A DNA stretch of 64,000 nucleotides from Monocercomonoides exilis (GCA_001643675.2 LSRY02000039.1:426501-490500); one strand, 5' to 3'; shown: positions 1 to 12,700, numbered from the stretch's first letter. Notes: generated by a model from the letters alone, not told the origin. Numbers and translations are program-made.

Positions 1-3000
1 GAAGAACAACTGACAAATTCTGTTATCACACGCAATCTCGCCAGAAACTTCCTTTCTGCGATGGATCCATTGCTTGCTGAATTGTCATCTTCTCTTTCGT
101 TGTCTGTTGCACAGCCGCCTGCTCTTCCACAGCGCCTCAAATCATTTGTTGGTGAGATTGATACTGTTAAGAGCGAGCGAAATATATCAGCTCATACTCA
201 TTCTTCAGGAAAGGCATTGCAGCCTTCATCCTCGTCATCATCTTCTTCTTCTTCTACAAAAGAGACAAATGAGAAATTAGCTTCACAACCATCACCGAGC
301 ATCTCATTACCATCCAAAAATATTCCCCAACAAACAGAACAGACAAATAAGCTTGTTGAATCTTCTTCAGATTCTAGTGCCAGCGAAAAGGGTACAACGT
401 TATTGTCGTCAGAGCCTGTCACAAATGAAAAAGATGCAATGAAAAGTTCCATTTTAGTTCAAAATGAAACTACAGATCATTCTTCTTCAACAAATTCGAA
501 TGAAGAGCACTCAGAGCCTTCAAAGGAACAAATTGAAGATGCAGCTCAAACTTCGCCTGATGCTTCTTTAGAAATTCCCAAAGAAGAAAAAGAATCAGCA
601 AAGGACGATTTGCAACAACAAAACGACGAACAAATAGAGAAAAGTGAGACGCCTCCTGTTCCATTGGCAGCAAATGATTTCCTTTCAGCAGCAGACAATT
701 TGGAGGATAATGCTTCAATACCTTCACCATCATCTTCTTCTTCTTCTACTTCATTGTCATCATCTGATTCTGTTGTTGATCCGTCAATTGATGAAAGTGG
801 AATGAGCAATTCGTTCTCTCACATTGCAAGTGATACAATGGATCTTTCCTCGTTTGACCAGCCGCCTTCTTCTTCTTCTTCTTTGACGCCTTCTGATTCA
901 ATTGCAAATGAGAAAACTTTTTCTGTTTCACGTTCAGATCATCCTTTGTTGTCTTCAACATTATCTCCGTTTTCTTCATTCTCTTCTTCTCCTTCTTCAG
1001 TATCGATTACATCCAACCAACGAAACCGGTCAGCCACAACAGTTGTTCTTCCTTCACATCTGCACAATTTGGTCACTCCTGCCCTCACATTCACACCTCC
1101 ATCAGCAATGAAGAAATCATCTTCTTCTGATAACATTCAATTTTTGGAAGAGGATGCTAACAACAGAAAACAGGATAAAATACATCATAAGCATCACCAT
1201 CACCATCATCATAGAATTCACCATCTTCACAGCAATAATGTTTCTCTGAACGATCAAAGGCAGCAATTCTTCAAAGCCCAGTCAAATTCTCCATTTTCGT
1301 CATCCTCCTCCTCCTCCTCATCTTCTTTCACAAGCTTGCCAACTCCGCTGTCTATCCACTCGAAGTTCCCCATTCCTCCGCCAACTGTTGTAAATCCTCT
1401 TATTCTTCCTCTGACTGCTGCCTCAACACAAGCCCCGTTCACAACTGGTGGACACAAAATGATCAACCACCAATTTTCTGTGTCTTCTCGTGGTGCTCTC
1501 TTCCGAAACAACATTTCTGCACCTTCGTCTTCAACCACTTTGTCTTCTCTTCTTCTGAATGAGGGTGTTCCATCTTCTTTCGAATCTGCTTCTTCTTCAA
1601 CATCGCTTTTGACATCGTCTGAAGCTGCTTTCACTCTTTTAACAGGTGGGAGCGACGGACTTGTGAAGATCTGGCGCTTCACTTCTTCATCCGCTGTGCA
1701 TCAGTCGCTTCTTGCTTCGTCTTCTCCAATCGCTTCAACTGCCATTGCGAATCTATCTGGAAATTCCGCTCCTTCGCTTGCTGGCTCCACCATCCCTGCG
1801 TTGCAGCAGGCACAGAAGGAGAGAGAGAAGAACAGGCAAAGGCTTCTCAGGTTGAGACAGAAAAGCGATGATGCAATTCCTGTTGGCACGGACACCACAC
1901 TCTGCGGAATGACTTCTGTTGCACTTCCTTCTTCTTCTTCTTCTACAACTTCTTCTTCCTCCTCGCTCGTTTCGTTGAGTTCAGGCAGCACTTTGCAAAA
2001 TACACCAGGTGGAAAAGGCAAAAAAGCAGCAGACAAAGAAGCAGTCTCATTTGTTCCGATAGGATCAATTGACAAGGACACTTCTTTTGCCTCATCGAAT
2101 TCTGCAGATTCGAGTTTGAGGCAGACAAGTTTGTCCTCTTCTTCGTTTGTGACACCTCGCACTTTGTCTTCTGATGCTCAGGCGTCTTCGGTGGAGCTGA
2201 TGTTCACTCCTTCTCCAACTGTATCGTCTTCTTTTTCATCAGAATCATCTTATTCATCTGTCTCTTCCTTCTTTTCGTCGTTTTCTCGCCAATCTTCTTT
2301 GTCTTCTTTGGCTCTTTCGGACGTATCAAATGCTTCTTCTTATTCTGCTTCTTCTTCAACAAGCTCATTGTCTTCATTCTTTGCGACTTCACCATCTCAG
2401 ATGTCTTCTGTCCTTTCGTCTCATTTTGTGTCTGCTGCTGTTTGTACTTCAGGAATGACAGGTTTCCGCTCTGCATTGGGAACATGGGAGAATAGTAAAG
2501 TCTTATCTGACACAATTGGTCAATCTCTGATGAATGCCCAAATTGTATCTGAGAACAGAACAAGACGTTCAAAAAGGCAGTCACATGGAATTGGATTAAA
2601 TAAAGTTAATGAACTGTCCAAACTGGAAAGGGAGGTGAAACGAGAGAAGGAGTTTGCACGAATTAATACTCAACTACAGGCAGGTTCTCATTCAGCTCGT
2701 GCAAAAACGCAAGCGGTTAGCAAATCCGAGGAGAATACAAAGTCAATGTTTGCGCTTCCGATGCGTTCAGTTCCTGCATTATCATTCCATCCTGCACTTG
2801 CACCACTCCGAAGCCCCAATCCTCTTCCAGCTCAGCCCACAAACTACATTCGAATGTCCACAATGCTATTTGCAGCTCATTCACCGTCTTCGCTTTTCAA
2901 CTTGTCTTCTCCAACAACAGCATCTTTGCCAAGTATCTCTGCTCCTACTGCTTCTGATGCAACGATGCCACCTGATCTGTACACAGCAATACAAGGAACA

Positions 3001-6000
3001 ATTGGCTCTGCTGCCTCTGCTTCAACATCAGCAGCGGATAAAACAGCATCACTAATTCAGACGCCTTCTTCATCACCTTCTTCATGGTCTTATTTCTACT
3101 CGGTTTCTCCTTCGAGTTCTCTGCATTCCCACACTACTCAGCTTCAGCATCTGCGAATGATCGGTCGATCTCCCGCGCTATCTCTCCTAAATGCAGGCTC
3201 TTCGGCACTGCAGCAGGCTTCTTCATTGCAAAATGGCTATGTGTGCACTTCTATTGCAACTTTAAGAGGTCATCATTCGCCCATCACGTATGTTGCTGTG
3301 AATGGGCAGTTGGGGATGGCTGTGACTGGAGATGCAGCTGGAATGGTATTTGTCTGGAACTTGAGAAGGATGTGCTTTGACTGGTGCGCTCATATTCTTG
3401 ATGGAATGCCTGAAGAGCTGGAAGAGACAACTGAAGATTGTTCAGAAACAGAAAAATCTGACAACGAGGAGAAGAGGAAAATATCACTTCATGATCGAAG
3501 ATTTGGATGCCAGCCAAATGACATCTTTATCAAAGATCGTTGCGAGTGTAAGACATCATCAGTGTCTCGAATGTATCCTTTCAACAGAAGGCTGAAGTCT
3601 GCTTCTCCTTCTCAACTTCTCTCAACTTCTCTTAATTCGAAGCGAGCTGTTCCGATTACAGCAATACAAATATGTCCTTCTTCTGGTGCTGTAATTGCTG
3701 GAAGTGGTTCGATGCTAGCCAAATGGAATTGTTCCGGAATGCTTCAATTCTGGACAGATAGAATTGATGCAGATGAATGGAAAGAAGGCAGAAGAGGAGA
3801 AAACAACAAACAAAAAGGTATTCAAAGGAATGAGAATAAACAAAATGAGATGGGGATTGGAACGAAGAAACGAGAAGGGTTCAATCATCCATTCATCCAT
3901 GTCAGAGCATCATCAACAGTTGGAACGAGTGTTCACACATCTCAGCAGAACAGTTCATCAACAAACAATTCTGTTTCATCGCATCCATTTGTTATTAGTT
4001 CAATGCACACGTTGACTTCAAGAACTGCTGGAGAGAACGAATGTGTTCTGATTGGAGGATCAGACGGACAGCTTCATGTGTTTGATTTTGTTGACCAGAA
4101 ACGGAATGTCATTTTCACTTACAGGCAATTGAGATGCATCAAAAGATGGTGTTCAGAGGGTAGCTCGCTTTGCATTCAAATAAACGAAGATTTGTGTGAA
4201 TTTCGTAATAAGAGAAAAAGATTGTTATACAGGAGAAAGGGAATATCTCTTGAGAATTTTTCTGAAGATGATGAATCGTGTTGTTCTTCTGATGAATCAT
4301 CATCATCTGAGGATCTCATCAGAAGCAACCCTTCTTATTCACCAATTACAAGCAAATGCAAGCTAGATTCAGGGCTTTCTCCATCTGTCGCCCTGAGTCT
4401 TGCCAAAGGCGCAAGTGAAATCTGTTCTGTTCTTGTAGAAAGTATGGTGTGTCTTGCTGCTGAATTGGCAACAGCCCAGGTTTCTGTGGATGAATCTCAA
4501 GAAAAACAAGTTGCAAGGCATTTATTTGATATGTCAATGCATGGATCGATTCAGGATAGAGAAAGGAGAGCAAAAGCTGCACAGCAAAAGCAACTTGAAA
4601 AAATCTCAAGTGGATCGAATGTGATGCGTCAAGCGTCTTCTGTTTCTGGAAGTCAAAGCACACCTTTAAAAGCTGTCTCTTCAACATCGTCAAATGCGTT
4701 AGTATCATCTCCTATGAGCACCACAAAAAGAAGTGCTCCACCACCTCCGCCTCCTCCACCGCGATATGTTGCGCAAATGGATGAAGCAAGCACTTCAGCG
4801 GAAACAAACGAAAAACCAGAAGCACTAACTGATAACAAAGAGGAAATCAGAGAGCAAAAAGTTCGTGAAGAAGTGAAACAAGAAGAGACTGGAGTTGCTG
4901 ATACAAGCAGAGGAGACATCAAGGAAGAATCAACAAAAAGTTCAACAAGTGGAGAGGAAGGAGGATCTGCAAATTCAACCATTAATCAGTCTGAAGAAAA
5001 AGATCACGAAAATTCTCAAAGTTCTGATGTTCAAGATAAAACAAAAGAGGATGCAGAAGAAAAAGACGAGAATGAAGAGAATAAAGATGAATCAGATTCT
5101 TCTATCGAAGAAGGGACTGAAGAAGGCAATGAAACTGAAGGGGAGTCCGAATCAGAAGGAGAAGGAGAAGAAGAACAAAGTGAATCAGAAGAAGAAACAA
5201 AAGAACAATTGGAATCAAAAGATCAATCGATTGCAGTAAATGTGGATTCGAAAGAAGAATTACAAGAATCACAGGAATCGAATCAACTTCCACAAAAAGA
5301 ACAACAAAAAGACGAACATGCTGATGATCAGGCGAAGCATCAACTTGTTTTGGAACAAAAAGAAATTCAATCTCCAACTATGGTATCGCCATCTCCAACT
5401 GCTCTTGAAACACCAATTTCTACGAGACCTGGGGCTTCATCTGTTGCATCTGACGCTATTTCTTTACCTTCCCCTGTCATATCAGATTCTCCTTCTCTTC
5501 CTTCCTCTTCTCCTGTTGAATCACCTCTTGTAATGAGCTCGTTGAACACTCCTCGTCTTCTCCCGCCTGTTCCTCCTCCGTCTGCGTCTTTCTTGTCTCA
5601 AACATCCAAGTTTTCAACTGTTCGTTCGCTTATTCTCGATAAGTTGAGCATCTCAACATCTCCTCGCATTCAATCATCTTCATCATCACTTGCACCGATC
5701 TGTGGTGAAGCCGTCACAAGCGTCTCAGTCAGCTGCGATGGGGCGAATGTGATTGGAGGATCGTCGAAGGGACGTGTCACTGTGTGGAGCATAGACAACA
5801 CGCAAGATACGTCTCATTGGCTGCCTGATGCATCTGCGTTGGTCTGCACACGCTGTGGGACGAAGTTTACTACACGCAACAGAAGGCATCATTGCAGAGA
5901 ATGTGGAAGATTGTTCTGCTCATCTTGCACTTTCTGCCGTTCCACTGTTCCAAAACATGGCTTTGTGTATGAGAAAGTGAGGGTGTGCGTTGAGTGTTAT

Positions 6001-6288
6001 AAGGCAAGATTGGATAATGATGCCTTTGGCAAGGATGGAGGAGTGTATTATGGAAGTCTGTCAGGTATTCCGTTTGTTGACAATGAGCCTGTTGATTCAT
6101 CAGCTACCAGTAATTCTTCTGCTACTGTTTCTTCTTCTTCTTCTTCTTCTTCTTCTTCTTCACAATCGCAAGATATTGCTCCTCCACACCCGCTTTTCTC
6201 TTTCAAAGAGTCAGAAACAACACACATAGAAGAGACAAGGCATTCAACTCGTTTGGCTGCTTCAAGATCAAAGACTTTTTCGACATAA
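1..6288 (+). CDS. WD40-repeat and FYVE zinc-finger protein, 5' end outside the window
   Basis: The frame is open from base 1 with no upstream stop. The first ATG is at 61 (2075 codons from there), so the true start may lie outside the window. Numbering from that ATG, WD40-like blades are visible near residues 524 (TGGSDGLVKIW), 1067-1103 (LRGHHSP...FVWNL), 1197, 1325 (IGGSDGQLHVF) and 1882-1912 (GGSSKGRVTVW). A FYVE finger occupies about 1920-1985. It has the WxxD start (WLPD), eight Cys/His ligands, the RRHHCR basic motif and the RVC motif, so it should bind phosphatidylinositol 3-phosphate on endosomal or autophagic membranes. Between the blades lie long poly-Ser runs, a His cluster (about 380-400), a proline run and an acidic Glu-rich stretch. 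The WD40-then-FYVE order at a C-terminus recalls WDFY3/ALFY-type BEACH proteins, but no BEACH domain is seen here; it could lie upstream. The gene ends with TAA and converges on NAA35. Confidence 0.85.
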   Translation, partial: EEQLTNSVITRNLARNFLSAMDPLLAELSSSLSLSVAQPPALPQRLKSFVGEIDTVKSERNISAHTHSSGKALQPSSSSSSSSSSTKETNEKLASQPSPSISLPSKNIPQQTEQTNKLVESSSDSSASEKGTTLLSSEPVTNEKDAMKSSILVQNETTDHSSSTNSNEEHSEPSKEQIEDAAQTSPDASLEIPKEEKESAKDDLQQQNDEQIEKSETPPVPLAANDFLSAADNLEDNASIPSPSSSSSSTSLSSSDSVVDPSIDESGMSNSFSHIASDTMDLSSFDQPPSSSSSLTPSDSIANEKTFSVSRSDHPLLSSTLSPFSSFSSSPSSVSITSNQRNRSATTVVLPSHLHNLVTPALTFTPPSAMKKSSSSDNIQFLEEDANNRKQDKIHHKHHHHHHHRIHHLHSNNVSLNDQRQQFFKAQSNSPFSSSSSSSSSSFTSLPTPLSIHSKFPIPPPTVVNPLILPLTAASTQAPFTTGGHKMINHQFSVSSRGALFRNNISAPSSSTTLSSLLLNEGVPSSFESASSSTSLLTSSEAAFTLLTGGSDGLVKIWRFTSSSAVHQSLLASSSPIASTAIANLSGNSAPSLAGSTIPALQQAQKEREKNRQRLLRLRQKSDDAIPVGTDTTLCGMTSVALPSSSSSTTSSSSSLVSLSSGSTLQNTPGGKGKKAADKEAVSFVPIGSIDKDTSFASSNSADSSLRQTSLSSSSFVTPRTLSSDAQASSVELMFTPSPTVSSSFSSESSYSSVSSFFSSFSRQSSLSSLALSDVSNASSYSASSSTSSLSSFFATSPSQMSSVLSSHFVSAAVCTSGMTGFRSALGTWENSKVLSDTIGQSLMNAQIVSENRTRRSKRQSHGIGLNKVNELSKLEREVKREKEFARINTQLQAGSHSARAKTQAVSKSEENTKSMFALPMRSVPALSFHPALAPLRSPNPLPAQPTNYIRMSTMLFAAHSPSSLFNLSSPTTASLPSISAPTASDATMPPDLYTAIQGTIGSAASASTSAADKTASLIQTPSSSPSSWSYFYSVSPSSSLHSHTTQLQHLRMIGRSPALSLLNAGSSALQQASSLQNGYVCTSIATLRGHHSPITYVAVNGQLGMAVTGDAAGMVFVWNLRRMCFDWCAHILDGMPEELEETTEDCSETEKSDNEEKRKISLHDRRFGCQPNDIFIKDRCECKTSSVSRMYPFNRRLKSASPSQLLSTSLNSKRAVPITAIQICPSSGAVIAGSGSMLAKWNCSGMLQFWTDRIDADEWKEGRRGENNKQKGIQRNENKQNEMGIGTKKREGFNHPFIHVRASSTVGTSVHTSQQNSSSTNNSVSSHPFVISSMHTLTSRTAGENECVLIGGSDGQLHVFDFVDQKRNVIFTYRQLRCIKRWCSEGSSLCIQINEDLCEFRNKRKRLLYRRKGISLENFSEDDESCCSSDESSSSEDLIRSNPSYSPITSKCKLDSGLSPSVALSLAKGASEICSVLVESMVCLAAELATAQVSVDESQEKQVARHLFDMSMHGSIQDRERRAKAAQQKQLEKISSGSNVMRQASSVSGSQSTPLKAVSSTSSNALVSSPMSTTKRSAPPPPPPPPRYVAQMDEASTSAETNEKPEALTDNKEEIREQKVREEVKQEETGVADTSRGDIKEESTKSSTSGEEGGSANSTINQSEEKDHENSQSSDVQDKTKEDAEEKDENEENKDESDSSIEEGTEEGNETEGESESEGEGEEEQSESEEETKEQLESKDQSIAVNVDSKEELQESQESNQLPQKEQQKDEHADDQAKHQLVLEQKEIQSPTMVSPSPTALETPISTRPGASSVASDAISLPSPVISDSPSLPSSSPVESPLVMSSLNTPRLLPPVPPPSASFLSQTSKFSTVRSLILDKLSISTSPRIQSSSSSLAPICGEAVTSVSVSCDGANVIGGSSKGRVTVWSIDNTQDTSHWLPDASALVCTRCGTKFTTRNRRHHCRECGRLFCSSCTFCRSTVPKHGFVYEKVRVCVECYKARLDNDAFGKDGGVYYGSLSGIPFVDNEPVDSSATSNSSATVSSSSSSSSSSSQSQDIAPPHPLFSFKESETTHIEETRHSTRLAASRSKTFST

Positions 6289-6766
6289 TGAAATATATTT
6301 TCCATTAGTCTTTATTTGTTCGCAATTACGTTTGGCTTTTGTCTTTTTTTTTATTAATTTTCCTCACTTTATTCGCAATAGCTTCAATTTTTTTTTTCGG
6401 TATCTTTAATGAACAAATAAAAAAAAATGTTTTATGCTTTTGAGTTTCACCTATTTTTAGAGTTTCATTTTTTTGTTGTTACGAAAAAGAGGTGAATCGT
6501 ATCGCGATTCACAATTCTTTTTATTGTGTTTGATGCTATTCCGATGGTTCTGTTTATTGAAATTAATTTTGTCACTGTTCATGCTTTTTGCTATGTGTTT
6601 TTGTGTGAATGTCCAAAACTGTATTCTTTAAAAATAAATATTGATTTTCAATTTACAAAAAGATTTTGAAAAACATAAAATTCGTGTTCAACGCTTCATC
6701 AATAATGTGAATTGAATTTTGAAGAATTGTTAGAAAAAAAGATAAGAAAAAGAAAAAATATGGTGC
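6289..6766. other. Convergent intergenic region
   Basis: This is an AT-rich spacer between two convergent genes. It has several AATAAA-like words and T/A runs suitable for 3'-end formation of both transcripts, and one small hairpin (6492-6512). No coding sequence is seen. Confidence 0.6.
6492..6512. other. Perfect 8-bp-arm hairpin between convergent 3' ends
   Basis: GTGAATCG and CGATTCAC flank a 5-nt loop (TATCG). Its place between two converging genes would suit a 3'-end structure, but a functional role is only a guess. Confidence 0.35.
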
Positions 6767-9700
6767 TTAACGAAGAAGGAAAAGAGGAGCAGTCAAAAAT
6801 GAAGAAATGAATACAAGAGCAACTCTGGAATTCTTTGATGCTACAATAGGGCGTATTGCTTGTTGAGGTTCAAATAAATCATAAGTCGAAGAAGTTGGTA
6901 AAGAAAGGCCACTCAAAGACTTGGGAGGATACTCAAAAGCTGAAAGTTGTGTTTCCGAAGATGGTGAAGGAGAAGATTGCTCCTTTATTATAGTTTTAAT
7001 GATTTCTCTATTGTGCATTGAAATAGCCAGGGCATCTCTCACAACATTCATGAAAAACAGATGATGTTTTTCATGAATGTTGTGAGATGAAATGATATTC
7101 TGAGCATTTGCTGTTGAAGAGATCCATTCTTGTGCGTTGACCATCCAATTGACATCCAACTCATTGTTATTAACCTGTTTGAGTTGATTCAAATAAGTCA
7201 TTCCACTCGCCTTTGACAAGGAATCTGCTTCATCTCCTTCTTTCTGATCAAAAGATGCTTTTTCGTTTCCTAAGACCAACAGACACCAACTCATTGCCTC
7301 AGTAAACGAGTCCTCTGCAGCAGACAAAGTCGAATTTTGAATGTTTTCTTCAACTGAATTCAAAAACTGATTCAAACAAAGTCGACGGAATCGATTCTCA
7401 AATGTCAGCTTGAGATTCAAAAGAGGAGGTTTTGGTGTAAGATATGAAAAATGAGAAGAATGTGAATTTGAAGCTTCGCTTTTAGCTTTTGTTTCTTCGT
7501 CTATTTTGAAAAGAGAAGAAAGAAACTGCATTGTTCCTTTTGACAGCCAATAATGAATTCTGCGGATTATCAAAATTGGCGAGGCAAACACTGAAATAGA
7601 AGGAGAAGATGACGAAGAAGATTCGGTTGAAGCATTCTCCAGAGCAGATTGAGTATTTTGAGTCGAAATACAATTCGGAAGGAGAGGTGTAAGCAAAGGC
7701 AGAGGATGGAAAGGATGCATTTCTTCTTCTTGTTTCGAAAACAAACAATAAGCTCGAAGAGGATCCTTTTCATTGTTCACAACTTCATTTCCATTGTTTA
7801 TCTTAGTTTGAGTCAAAGTTTCCTTTTCTGTCGATTGATCTGCTTTTTCTTCTTTTTCTTCTGTTTGTTTAGCATTTAGCGGTTCTGGCTTAATCTCTGT
7901 GTTCTTTTGTGCCTCTTCAATTCTCTCAATCGAATTCTGCTCCTTCTTTTCTTCATCTTCCTTTCCATCTTTTGAAGTCTGTTTTTGATGTGCTTTTTCT
8001 GTCTTTTCATTTCTTTTCTGCTTCTTTTTCTCTTTTTCAGCTGACTTTTTCGAATTTGACGACGAAGACGACAAAGAAGAAGAAGGCGGAGGAGGGAAGT
8101 CCAATTCATTAACTGCATTTTCACTTGTCACTTCTGGGCATAGAATTCTTCCTTTGTTCAGGTCTTCTTCTATTTCTTCTCTCAGCCATTCTTCGTCTTC
8201 TTTTGTTCTGTTTATAAGCTCTTGATCAACAGCATCTTCGTCACAATCCTCAACTTCTTTTGCTTTTGAAATGGATCCATCGATTTCTGCTCTCAAAGTG
8301 TGCAATTGATAATACAACCCTTTCCCTTTTGCTTGCATCCTTCTTTCCTCTTCTTCTTCTTCTCTTGTCAGCATCGCAATCAGGCAGCAGATGAAAGGCA
8401 GTTCCCACAGCGAAAAGAGAGATTGGCTGCTTAAAAGAGAAAGACACCGCAGCTGCAGAGAAACAGCTGTGTAAAGAAGACGGTGGCGAAGAGGTCGAAG
8501 CAGAGAGAGAGGAGGAAGCATGAAATGAGAGGAAGAGGAAGAGGAACAGGAGGAAGAAGGAGAAGAAGATGTTGCTGTTAATGATGATGGTTCAGTTGAA
8601 GATGAAGCATGTGTGCTTTCATCATCTTGCGATGCCAAAAAGTTCATAAAGGATGGAATTATCTGCTCCATCTCTTCCTCTTTTGAATGATCGTTTTTAT
8701 TTTCCTTTCTTTTCGCCTTCTTCTTCCCTCCTTTCTGACTTCCCTTTCCGCTCTCCTTCCCACTTTCACCCGCCTTCGAAGAAGCAGCATACAGCATTGG
8801 CAGCTCCTTCATTCTTCTCTCCTTCTCTTCTTTCTCTCTCCTCTCAATCTCCTCTTCCACCATCGTCAGACCTTTCCCTATCACCCTCAGCACTTGCTTC
8901 GTTCTCCTTCTGAACTCTGTCTTTTGATAGAGCAAAGTGCAAACATCGCCTGCTGTCAGCTCCTGCGAAGAAAGCAGCACTTTCAGCACAGTCTGATCGA
9001 GAAACTGAGACTGGAGGAGTGGCTTTTCAGAAGGGATGATGAAGGTTGAGAGAAGCTCGGGGGTAAATGGTGATGATGTGAAAGGCAATTTGATGGAAAG
9101 TGCTGAGGAAGAAGAGGAAGAGGACGATGATGATGATGAAAGATTTGAACTGTTTTGCGCTTTCTTTTTGGGGTTCTTGGGTTTTGCAGCATTTTGCTGT
9201 GTTTTCTCGGAATCTGCCAGAATTTCTGGCTCAACAACATTCTGAGCATCATTTTCTTCCTTTCTTTTCCCTTCTTCTTCCTCTTCCTTCTTTTTCCTCT
9301 TCTCTTCTTCCATCTCCTCTGCTCCCTTCATCGCCCTCCTCACCCACTCTCTCCTCTTCCCCCACATCCTCCTCACGAGCACTTTCGCCATTGTGTTCAT
9401 TGCCATAGCCGTTTCTGCTTCGACCAGCTGCGACAGCACTTTGCCCATGGCTTCCGTGAGCTTGATGAGCGTGTCTGCTTCTGGGTTCATTCCGTACTGG
9501 TTCCTGAGGAGCGTCTTCATCACATTCGACGAGCGGACAAGGCCTCCGCAGGTGAGAGACAGGACAGTGCGGGGCAGAATTGTGAGGCAGTTGGAGGCGT
9601 TCATCTGAGGCGTGGGGCACCAGAAGGAGGAGAGCCACTCGCGGGGGAGAGTGGATGGCGGCTGGGGAACGAATACGGTTGAAGAAGAGGAGGAAGAGGA

Positions 9701-12700
9701 AGGAGAGGAAGGAGATGATGAAGAGGATGAGGAAGAAGAAGACGATGATGATGGTTGTGATGTGCAAGTTGTTGATGAACTAGTTTCTGATGATGAAGCA
9801 GAAGAGGCAGAAGTTTCTGAGGAATGAATGAATTGATTGATGTTTTGTGGGTCAAAAGATGATTTTCGAAGAGTGTGTTTACTCAGAAGAGACGCAAAAG
9901 GCTCTCTTATTTCATTTAATGAATCTTCAAGCGCACCGACAGTAAGCCGTGATGAGGTTTCTCCTTCTTTTTCTTTTTCTCCTTCTTTTTCTTTTTCTCC
10001 TTCTTTTTCTTTTTCTTTTTCTCCTTTTTCTCCCTTGGCTTTGTCTGCTGCCTCTGTTTCAATGAATTTCTCGTCTTCTGTGTGATATGCCCTTTCGAAG
10101 ACGGATGGGCGTAAGAATGTGGTTGTGTCCCAGGAGTAAATGGCAAGCATCCAAGAAATAGCAGAAGTTGGCAGAGGAGTTTGATGGAAATGGAAATGAG
10201 AAGAAGAAGAAGATTGTGATGATAAAGAAGAAGAGGAGGAGGAGGAAGAAGAAGAAGAAGAAGAAGAAAATGAAGAAGAAGAATTCAATGACGAGAAATA
10301 CTGATCTGGTGAAACAAGCCATTGAATGGGAATCTTTTCGATAAGAGGATCGATCCGCTCAGAAAGTATTGGCGCTGCTTTAGCCAACGCTTCTGCCTCT
10401 TTCACTTCTGAATTATCTTCTTTTAGCTTCTCTTGTTTGCCTTTTTTACCTTTCCCACTTTTGTTCTCTTTGGCTTTCTCTTTCTCTTTCTCCTTCTCCT
10501 TCTCCTTCTCCTTCTCTTTGTTCTCAAATCCTTCGTTTTTAACTTCGATATTTCCGATCTTCAATATCTCCGCCATCTCCTTTTCTTTGCTCCTTTCGTC
10601 TTTTTCCTCCCACATCCTCAATTTCTCCATCAAAACCGCAGGCATAACAGCATTCTCTGGGTCTCTCACAACTCTACACTGATACACACCTTCTGAAATC
10701 CTTTTCGCAACCTCACAAATGTTCTCAAACTTCACCAGAAACGAGAAAAACGCATAGAACATGTCGTGTTTCTTCGGCCAGAACATCGCAGAGGGAGGGC
10801 TGATGAGGTTTCGGACAATGCCATCTGCAAAGGAAGGGAGTGTGGTGAAGCGAGAAAGTGTGATAATTGTGTTGGTGACGTAAGAAGGAGGATCAGAGGG
10901 ATCAGAAGGGGAGGAGGAAGGAGGGTGAGGAGGGGGAAGGGGAGGAGAGAGGGATAAGGAGGAGTCGAAGAGAGAATTGGAGGAAAGAGAGAGAGAAGAA
11001 GAAGAAGATGATGATGATGATGACTTTTGACTGGAATCTGTGTTGTGTTTGCCTTCGTTCTTTTTGGATTTCTTTTTGTGCTTTGACGATTGAGATTTCT
11101 GATTATCGTTATTCTTTTCTGCTTCTGCTTCTTTCGATGAAGCATCAGAAGAAGAAGAAGAAGAAGAAGTCGAAAGGGAAGAAGAAGAATCTTGCAGTGC
11201 ATCTTCTGCTTTGTCTTCTTTAATCACACTTTCTCCTTTTTCTTTTTCTTTTTCTTTTTCTTCTTTCCTCTTCCATATTTTCACATCGCATATGCTTTCT
11301 CCATCAAACTCCCGTTCTTTCTTGTCCCACCACTGGATGATCTCCATCAGAAGCTTCTGACATTGCAGCAGCATCGCCCTCGCTGCCTCAAGCGCTTCCA
11401 CACGCTGTTTGCAGGAAGACGGCTGGGAGATTGGCAGAAGCTCGGAAGAATCCAAAGAGGAAGAAGAAGAGGAAGAAGAGGAAGAAGAAGAGCTTAATTC
11501 TTCTTTATCTGCTTCTTTATCTTCCATTTTTTTCTCTTTCATATCAACTTTTTCTTCAATTTTTTGCGCATTTTCTTTATCTTCTGCTTTTTCCTTGGCA
11601 AATCGTATAACCTCTGCCTGCTTCGTCTTCCCTGCGTTGATGCGTTCATTCACAGGAGATTTTCTGTATGCTTTGAGCATCCTTTCAAGTGGGTCCATCG
11701 CTCCTTTAGGCTCCTTCTTCTCTTTCTTCTCTTTCTTCTCTCTCCTTCTCCCAATCACAAGATCCTCCAACTTGCTTAAAAGTGTCTGTGATTCTGTTTT
11801 ATTTGTCTTCGAATGGTTTGTTTTGTTGATATTTTCGTCATTATTATCTTCTTCTTCTTCTTCTTCTTCCTCTTCATTCTCCTCTGCCACAATAGAAGGA
11901 ATCGATGCCAATTTTGACATGGATGTCAAAAATTGCTTGTGAAAGCGCAGTCTGTTGTGTATTGCAACTACAAATGGCAGGTCAGATGACTGCAGCGGCG
12001 TAACCAAAGAAGACGCAAAGCCGCCTGCTGAGAGAAAAGAAGGTGCGGGTTTTGGCTGCTCTTCGCTTTTAGCTGAGGAATTGGAAGGCTTTGTGGAGGA
12101 AACAAATGGAGGACAGCGGATAAAGCAGTGTGAATGCGTGGATTGGTCAAAATGCTGCTGGTTTGGCTCCTTTGGGATGCTGTGATTGGCAATGTTTCGA
12201 TGGTTTTCAGTCATGTTCTCTAAGACATGTTGATTCGTCGTGCCTTTTGTCGTTTTTTCCGTTGGTGCCGATTCACTCTCCGCTGCTTTTTTCTTTTTGA
12301 TCTCCTGCATTGCACATAACACCCACAATTCTGATTGCTTCCATTGATCATCCATCACATAATATGCTGGAGGATTTCTTGTCTTCATTTCCGGAGATTG
12401 AGATAAATAATATGGCAATAAAGGTGATTTTGAGTTTTGAACAACCAAGGGCGCCTGAGCATTTGTTGACGTGGAAATTTCATCGTCCTAAATATTAAAA
12501 TTAATTTTTTAAACCGCATGGTAATTACACGGGAATAAAGAATTCATTTAAAAATGCTTTAAAAGTGAGTAATGACATACTGCTGCTATCTGTCCTGCGA
12601 GTATAGCATCTTTTACGATTGTGATAAGACTTAAAATTGATACGCAAAAGCACTGAAGCGGTGGAGGAGCAAGATCAGGTCTTTGAACATAAACATTTTG

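Noticed and set aside
1165-1240. His-rich stretch in the WD40-FYVE gene as a metal-binding domain
   Set aside because: It is one of many homopolymer-like runs in the protein; nothing else suggests metal binding.
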